From assembly GCA_000727475.1 (NCBI GenBank), contig KL647306.1:1801332-1865331 (forward strand): a stretch of 64,000 bases of DNA. The letters are read 5' to 3'. Shown piece by piece: positions 57,417-64,000 of this stretch. Below the pieces are notes generated by a model. The model was given only the letters and a program-made list of their open reading frames with translations, made no database searches and had not been told where the DNA came from. Source of the stretch: Sarcocystis neurona (Eukaryota > Apicomplexa > Conoidasida > Eucoccidiorida > Sarcocystidae). Positions within the stretch are counted from its first letter, which is position 1; every line of letters begins with the position of its first letter. Made by a program: the position numbers and the translations under genes.

Positions 57417-60400
57417 AGAGAAGACCACGACCGTGCAGTGAGCAACGCGTGGCCCTTTCTTCAAATCGGCAGATTATGCGCAGACGTCGGCTATAAATGT
57501 AGCGCTTCGGCTTTTAGGGAGAGACCGAACGCACCACAGGGCGGTGAAGTGGCGCGCGGAATATGTAGAAATTTGGATCAGAATGTACCGCTAGTAGACC
57601 GACGGAAAGAAGACAGGGGAAGTAAGAGTGATGCGCAGCTACGCACGAAACGTTACAGACTGAGACGGGAGAGGTCGGAAGAGCTGGAGGTGCACAACAA
57701 CAGTAGTATCCCGAGAACAAGGACGAGAACTGGAGATCGCCTCGACAAAGTATTTCTCAAAAGCAGATCGTCTGCAAAGGGCTACCGAAGAGACTGAATG
57801 ACTAGACGGAGAACGCGTCATCCGACAACCCACACAATGTCTGCAGAGGGGGCCGGAGAAAGCCACTGAGTTCCAACGTGAGGGCATATTTGTTTACACC
57901 ACCATTCCGATAGTTGCGGGGGAAAGTTTGTAATATCAGCAACTTAAATTGTGAAGACCAGTTTGTTTCACATGTGTTGAGACGATAGCGGTGCAACGAA
58001 GGTGTGCGGAAAAGTGGTGTCTCCTGCTCCTGTACAAAGTCGCAGAACATTATGTCGTTCTGCCGAGAAAGTGTAAGCGGACGGAGTCTGCAAGTCACAG
58101 TGAAATGGCACAACTAATGCCGGCGGAAGATGGGTCCCCCAAGTGCTCCGTTGGCATTTGGGGAGCGAGACGGGGAAGCTGCAAAGATTGGTGCAAAAGT
58201 AATATTTTGCTCCGAGCATACGTCTGGGAAGTGGGAAAATTGTTTGATGTCTGAGTATTTAAATGGGAAGAAATCGCACTGTCACGGATATGTAGTTTTT
58301 GTCGGCCGGTTGACCTGTCTGTCTCATTATGTTTTCCTTTTTTGTATATCCTACGTAAGCGCATTCTCAACGTTTGACTGCTCCCAGATCTGATACGTCC
58401 ATAGTCAATGTTAAGGCACCATTAGTTGAGGTTGTGCTGGTTGACGTCGGTCTTGACAAAGTCAGAAAGTTCGAGTGTTTCCGGACGTCGGAAGACGAGC
58501 GTTGACAATTCTGTGCCGTCACTCGGTGTATTATTGTTCGTCGGCAGAGTGATAATACGGTTCAGGCCCGTTGCCTGCATTAATATTTCTGTTGTGGGAG
58601 CTGGGCTTCACTATGCAGGTCCTTTGCTACCTTGTAGTGTGCGTATTCTTTCCTGTGGCTGGGGGTGCAGAAGAGGGGAGAGAATAGTCGGCAGACTTTC
58701 AAACATGTTGCGGAAAGCGAGAATGAATGCAAGCGGCTGTGCGTCACTCGTGCACATGGGGACGATGGAGGGAAACTGGGTTTGAAAAGGTAAGCGGGGC
58801 GCACTCGTGTGGACTTCGAACAAGAAAGAAAGTGGGCCACAGCAACTGAAAAGTGAGTTGTGGATCCTTCGTTAGCTAGTAAGTGAAAGAAGACCGAAAT
58901 GACGGAGGGGGACTGGAAGATCATGCTTTATGTTCGTGTGTCTTAACTCATGGAGGAAAACACCATGTAGTGAAGCTTCGTCTTCGGTTTTTCGGAATAT
59001 AGGAGGCGGAGAAGTCAGGGAGAGGAGTCGGCGACACATCCACTTCTGCACTCTGAAAGAGAAAGAAACTGGAAAGTGGGAAAAGGCGACAAGAGCGGCG
59101 TGTGCGCGAGTGCATCAAGTATTGAGGTAACGAGGGCGCGACAGGGGATACATATGCAGGTAACTTAATCTGAATGGACAGAAAGCAGGAGGACGGGTGC
59201 GACTGGGGCGACACTGAAGAATGTGCACCGTATGGCCATCTATCAAGGCTGGCCCCCTCCTGGAAAGATAGGACTTGTAAAACATTCCCTCTGCTGGTTT
59301 CGCACGTACCTCGTGAGGATTTTCCCGGCTGCTGCTCGTTTCCATGCTTCTGAAAAGGCTTCTGCACTTGGCCATCTGCGTCTCGTCGGCCCACCGTGGT
59401 CCTTTACGCGCGGCAGAAAAGTCGCTCCTTGAGTTAGTGAATTTGAGGTGGGATCCGGTACCGGATGGGTTATACATGTATTAAGTGCGTATCCTTGTTT
59501 TGCTGTGGGATCTCACAATGAATGCATACAGAGAGTTTCAACAGTTGACGGGAAGTCGTGTTTGTGGGTACGGATATGGATGCCTGGAGAGCCTGACATT
59601 ATGGAGAGCCAGTTGCTGAGTGCAAGCAGCATCAGCGTTGAGGCCGAATCCGTGCCACTTACTGTAGAAACACTGTTTGTCTCATCACTTTGCGAACGTC
59701 GTCTTCTATGAGTCCGTCGTCGTGCGTGTTGACGTCGATGTCTGTATAGTTTGTGGCGTTCTGAGAATTCTTGTTATCAGCCTAAAGTGACAAACCGCTT
59801 CCGTAGCGCCGAAGCCGCACCGGGACACCGCTGGTGAAGAGGCGGCACATGGTAGCAGAAAAGATGTATACGCGTGTACATACGCACATGCGTATGCATA
59901 CACACCTGAGGGAGACCGAAGTGGAAATATTAGCTTATTGTAATGTGTGATGCCTACAACTGAGATACATACCTGCGTACGGAGAGAGATTTCGCCGACA
60001 ATAAACGTACACTAGTGCGCGCACGGAGGTACCCTGATAACCACAAGAGGAGAAATAGAGGGACAGCCTTTGTAGCGCAGCACGCTTCCTTCAGGTCTGA
60101 GTTGTAATCTGGCGTTTTTGTAGTCGTGGAATCCTTCGGCGTGCGTGTGCGTGGAATCATACACGTTATTTCTCCGCACAGCCGCGGGTGCAGGTGACTT
60201 TGCATCAGGTTTGAGTATGCAGAGCATAGACGGATTAACTGTCCTCTCATGCTAACAAAGAGAATTGCCTGCAGGTGTCCATCGTCCACTGCTTCGAAGA
60301 TGATCGAAACACACGTGTAATCTAACGTAACGATGTATCGGCCGTAGCCGGCCTTCGCAGCAGTCGGCGACACCGACACCTTTGTGCACTTAACACACAC

Positions 60401-62640
60401 ATCAATAAACCATACGTACACTACAAGCGTATCAATACGTGCTGATTTATTGCCCGAGGTGCTCCTCTCAATTGTTTCCAGACTGCAACAAGTACGCCAA
60501 CAGCCTCCTGAATGCCGTGCGCGCGGCTGGTTCCGATTAGAACGTTCTAGTAGGATCACGTTGATAATGACCTGAACTCTGTGATAAGGTACGAGTAGTA
60601 AACCTTCGTATCTGCCTATATGTACACTTACAATGAAATCTTTCTTGTTCCTGTCGCCCGCAACACAACAAGGCAGAAACATATTACTCTACAAAACATA
60701 TATATATATATATATATGTATGTGTATATGCATGTACATGTGTTTTGACGCACAGACATACTGCGTGTGCTTAAAAGCACGCTGCCTTGTGCTGTGTTCT
60801 GTGTATGTAGGAAGCGAGGCGAAGAAACGCAAGCGTATTCTCTGTGAATGCAATAATTCCCAATCCTTTTTCGTTGTTAATGGATAGGGGGAGCCTCTCC
60901 ATAAAAGTAAACGAATATAGAACAAAACTTTCTGTAGAAACTATGGCCCGATAAACATAATTATCTCTTATTAGTCTCTGTCAAATCTGTTTTTTCAGTC
61001 CAGCGCCCTTCTTTTATGTGTGCCCATCCACCTCAGCAGTGCGTGGACGGCGAGGCATTGTGTAAAGAGAAACATGTTGGAACTTCATATATGTGTTGAC
61101 TTGTACACAGGTGTTTGCAAATATCCACAGGTGTACATCTATACATCTCCGTACGTATTGAATATCTGTACATATGTGTAACGTCGCAGGCGAGTAAGTA
61201 CACAAGCCCATTATACACATGCTATACGTGTACGTATACGGATGAGAGTTCGTCGCATCTTCCCACGGTAGTGGCTTGTAGAGCGACCCACTGTCTGGCA
61301 CGTGCTGATGGTCTGTGAAACAAGAGCCTTTCCATTTGTGCGTCTCCACAGCGGAATACGCTTTACTACAAGCTACACGAAGACGAGGTTTCCTGCGCGA
61401 GAAAAAGAGCGTCTGTACTCGTAGCAGCAAGTGAGGCAACGGATGTGACTCGCGTCCTGAAGGAGCGGCGCTGCACGTGCTCGACTCAGCTGACTCGGCA
61501 ATTGCGTCCCGTGTAAAACCATTCGTGAACGACTTTACAGAGAGAGCAAGACAGACGTAGCGCCATCTGTGGCGGTTGTCGGTGCACGCGTCTGCGCCCG
61601 TTCGCACTGACATTTGGGAGGCCGCAGGGAGCCACATTTGCAAACCGACAGCAAAGAACGCGAGAGAGGAAGCGTTATAGATGCAATTGTCCGCCCACAT
61701 ACGGAACTTATCACTGTAAAAGACAATGGCTGGAACCTTCCCTCTGATGGTGCTTCTCGACAGACGACAGGAACAGCCACTTCACTTCACGTCGCGTCTT
61801 TCCTTTCCGACGCGTGCTTCCTCGTGCACGAAAAAACCTCCTCACTCCTGCTCCTCTCTTCCTCTCTTGTTTGCACATGCAGAGATGTAAAGCTACGTGC
61901 AGGCATATACGAAAGGATGTGCGACCACACACGAAAGATTTGCAAAAAGATACAACGGCAGACTTACACGTGTACGTGTGACACGTGCATTCCTGCGTCT
62001 AACCATCCATACACTTCTCTTCTGTATGTCTCGGGCACCCTATATAGACCCTGAAGCGGGTGGTGTACGTGTACGTACACGCACGCATATACAGACATAC
62101 ATAGATATACATTCTGCACCCTGTCAACGCGTGTATCTATTATTATGCGAAGTATTTGCATAGACGTACAGACCCACCTGCCTACAGATTAGAAATGCAC
62201 ACGTCTGTGTCTCGCGTGAAGCACTCACTCTCTTTTCTGTATACGCACATCTACTTTTCACAAGCAAAGGGATCCACAGGTGTACATTTTTACACACACA
62301 TGCATATGTACCTTCACGTCAGTCACCCTGGGGCGACCCGGCAGGTGTACCTATGCATACATTTATGTGTATGTATATGGGTAGATACACACACGCACAC
62401 TCACACACACAGAAGAATAGACCCACGTAGGCGCACTCTATGTACGTGCATACATACTTTTGCATGCATGTACATAAATCGTTTGATAAACATACACATA
62501 CATATATACGTACGCTTTTCTGTAGTTGCAGACAAGCAGACGTATATGGTGTATTTTCTATGACGTGTATGTAGAAGTAGCCGTCACTGATTGATGCGCG
62601 CACTCTGGGTACGTATACGTATACGCAGGCCGAGCGTGAG
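57417..62640. other. Mostly repeat-poor region with weak coding candidates
   Basis: No firm gene. Weak minus-strand candidates: 61700-61310 opens with ATG and a signal-like hydrophobic run (ASSLAFFAVGLQMWLPAAS) followed by Cys-containing sequence; 60682-59954 is a 242-codon ORF with seven or more Cys, a GYGRYIVTLDYTC segment and a short hydrophobic tail. They could be exons of one secreted or surface protein, but I could not join them convincingly. TA/CA microsatellites appear at about 60700-60735 and 62280-62510. Confidence 0.35.
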
Positions 62641-63077
62641 TATCAAATTACACACCCTGTGGATATTCGGCCGGTTCTCTCTGACCGGCTAACCAGGAGC
62701 CAGCCCCTGCCTTCTCGGTGGAAAGACTGGGGACAAAGACGGGACGCCCGCGAGAGCCGCTTCGACTTGCTGCTAGCGTTAGGTGGTGTTTCGCTTCTGT
62801 TATGCTTCCTCCGCCGCCTCTTCCGCCGTCCTGTCTTCTTTCTTCGCAGCCGCTCTCTTCCTTTTTCATTTCTTCTTCTTCCCCCCGGCCCCTTCCCCCA
62901 CCTCCGCCTCCTCCCGGTACCTCTGCGGCGCGGACTTTTTTCTGTCCGGGTGACGCGGGGGAAGAAAACGCCGAAGAAATGTCACTTTCTGTATCTGTCA
63001 CCTCGCTGTTTTGAGTCAACACGCATCCAGCAAAAAGAACAAGAATTATCCACAGCAAGCGCGCCCGTCCCAAGTAT

Positions 63078-63123
<46 letters not shown>

Positions 63124-64000
63124 CTCTCCTGTAGTCGGAGCAATACGAGTGGTACTTACACCCACTGCACGGGTCACAGGAGGAGGAGACGGGTATACTT
63201 TTCGACAGTCGAGTGGCCGTCGTCCGAAGGGTCGTTTTAGTGCGTAGTGATAGAGAAGTAGCAGGTGTTCGTAGCAGCAGTGTACCAACAGGACGCATTA
63301 CACCAGCGTTAACGGGCAGCTCCAGCTAGTCTGCACCGTCGCAGGCATCCTGCCGTTCGTTCTTCTGGCGTTTCTACACTCGTGTCGCAGCCCTACTCCC
63401 ATCTTCATACTAGGAGTATCAAAGAAGCACCGCTAAAAAACAGTCCCGGCAGCAGAACTCCCCACTGCAGCAATTCATTCGAGCCCCCAAGCCACCTTCG
63501 CGGTCGCAGAGTGATGCGAAGAGTGCTTCCCAGGGGGAGCAGCAGGACTCGTGGAATAAAGACACACGCTTTAAGGCGGAGGACGGGATTCTACGCTGAC
63601 GGCTCGTAGTGGCAATGAAATAGTACTACTACGACACACCACCCCCTTCACCCTTCCCGACTATGAACGAGGGCGAGAATATGCGGGACCCGTCGTCGAC
63701 GTACTGCGAGTCGGTGTGTGCGACAGCAGTCCACAAGTGAATACTAGGAGTCCTACCAGGAAGACACGTGTAGCAGTCTTAAGAGAAGGAGCAGTCCACA
63801 GGAGAATAGGAGTCAAAACAGGAAAACATGCGTAGCAGTGTCGACACTTTCACCAGCCGTGGGACTCTCCTCGCAGCAGGAGACAAAACGATCATTGCGA
63901 AGACGAGAGAAACTGGACGCGTACTCCTGATGGGAGGATCCACATACTATCACGCAGGAGTGCAGACACCCGCATATATGTAGGTACACAGAGCTATACA
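62641..64000. other. Low-complexity end region with (GT)n and a short tandem duplication
   Basis: A (GT)n run of about 44 bp lies at 63079-63122. Minus strand 63050-62648 reads a Gly/Glu-rich ORF (SDISSAFSSPASPGQKK near its start) that may be an exon, but the plus strand is a pyrimidine-rich tract that could equally be non-coding. At about 63726-63855 two diverged copies of a 65-bp unit (AGCAGTCCACA(A/G)G..., ending near CGTGTAGCAGT / GCGTAGCAGT) lie in tandem. Confidence 0.5.

Noticed and set aside
57438..57797. 119-codon plus-strand ORF just after the 385-residue gene
   Set aside because: It begins at GTG, not ATG, has no recognisable motif and no splice evidence linking it to the upstream gene.

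Overview
The window looks like nuclear DNA of a coccidian apicomplexan, most like Eimeria or a close relative. The evidence is spliced genes with GT-AG introns, heavy CAG/CTG triplet tracts and TA-, TG- and GA-rich microsatellites, alanine- and glutamine-rich proteins, and repeat-rich blocks (about 3.5-33 kb and 37-46.8 kb) alternating with repeat-poor blocks (about 33-37 kb and 47-60 kb), a layout known from Eimeria chromosomes. The genus is an inference; no species-specific marker was seen.

Left part (1-33 kb): a plus-strand membrane-protein gene runs in from the left edge and stops at 1599. Facing it is one very large minus-strand gene (32863 to 3226) for a GH13 alpha-glucan-active enzyme of the branching-enzyme type. 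I reassembled 13 exons whose splice phases agree and which carry every conserved GH13 region; one more exon is needed between 14708 and 10081 and is unresolved. About 26.5 kb of the gene is intron, packed with microsatellites and minisatellites. In coccidia such an enzyme would act on amylopectin, the storage glucan.

Middle (33-47.4 kb): a repeat-poor stretch holds a tRNA-Gly(CCC) at 35432-35502. Next, on the minus strand, is a gene for the nucleolar rRNA-processing protein EBP2 (core exons 44671-38983). Two further exons upstream (46749-46327 and 47371-47116) fit its splice phase and may be its 5' part or a separate gene. One EBP2 intron holds (ACT)n and (AGT)n tracts facing each other around a sequence that has a second copy at about 37.8 kb.

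Right part (47-64 kb): mostly repeat-poor. It holds a single-exon EF-hand (calmodulin-like) gene on the minus strand (51918-51403) and a single-exon proline- and acid-rich gene of unknown function on the plus strand (56259-57416), preceded by a 71-bp tandem duplication and a tiny overlapping upstream ORF. The rest has only weak coding candidates, noted as such.

The genes do not form an operon-like unit. The most unusual theme is structural: pairs of complementary simple-sequence tracts sit inside introns, in two cases on either side of a small exon, so the pre-mRNA could fold back on itself.
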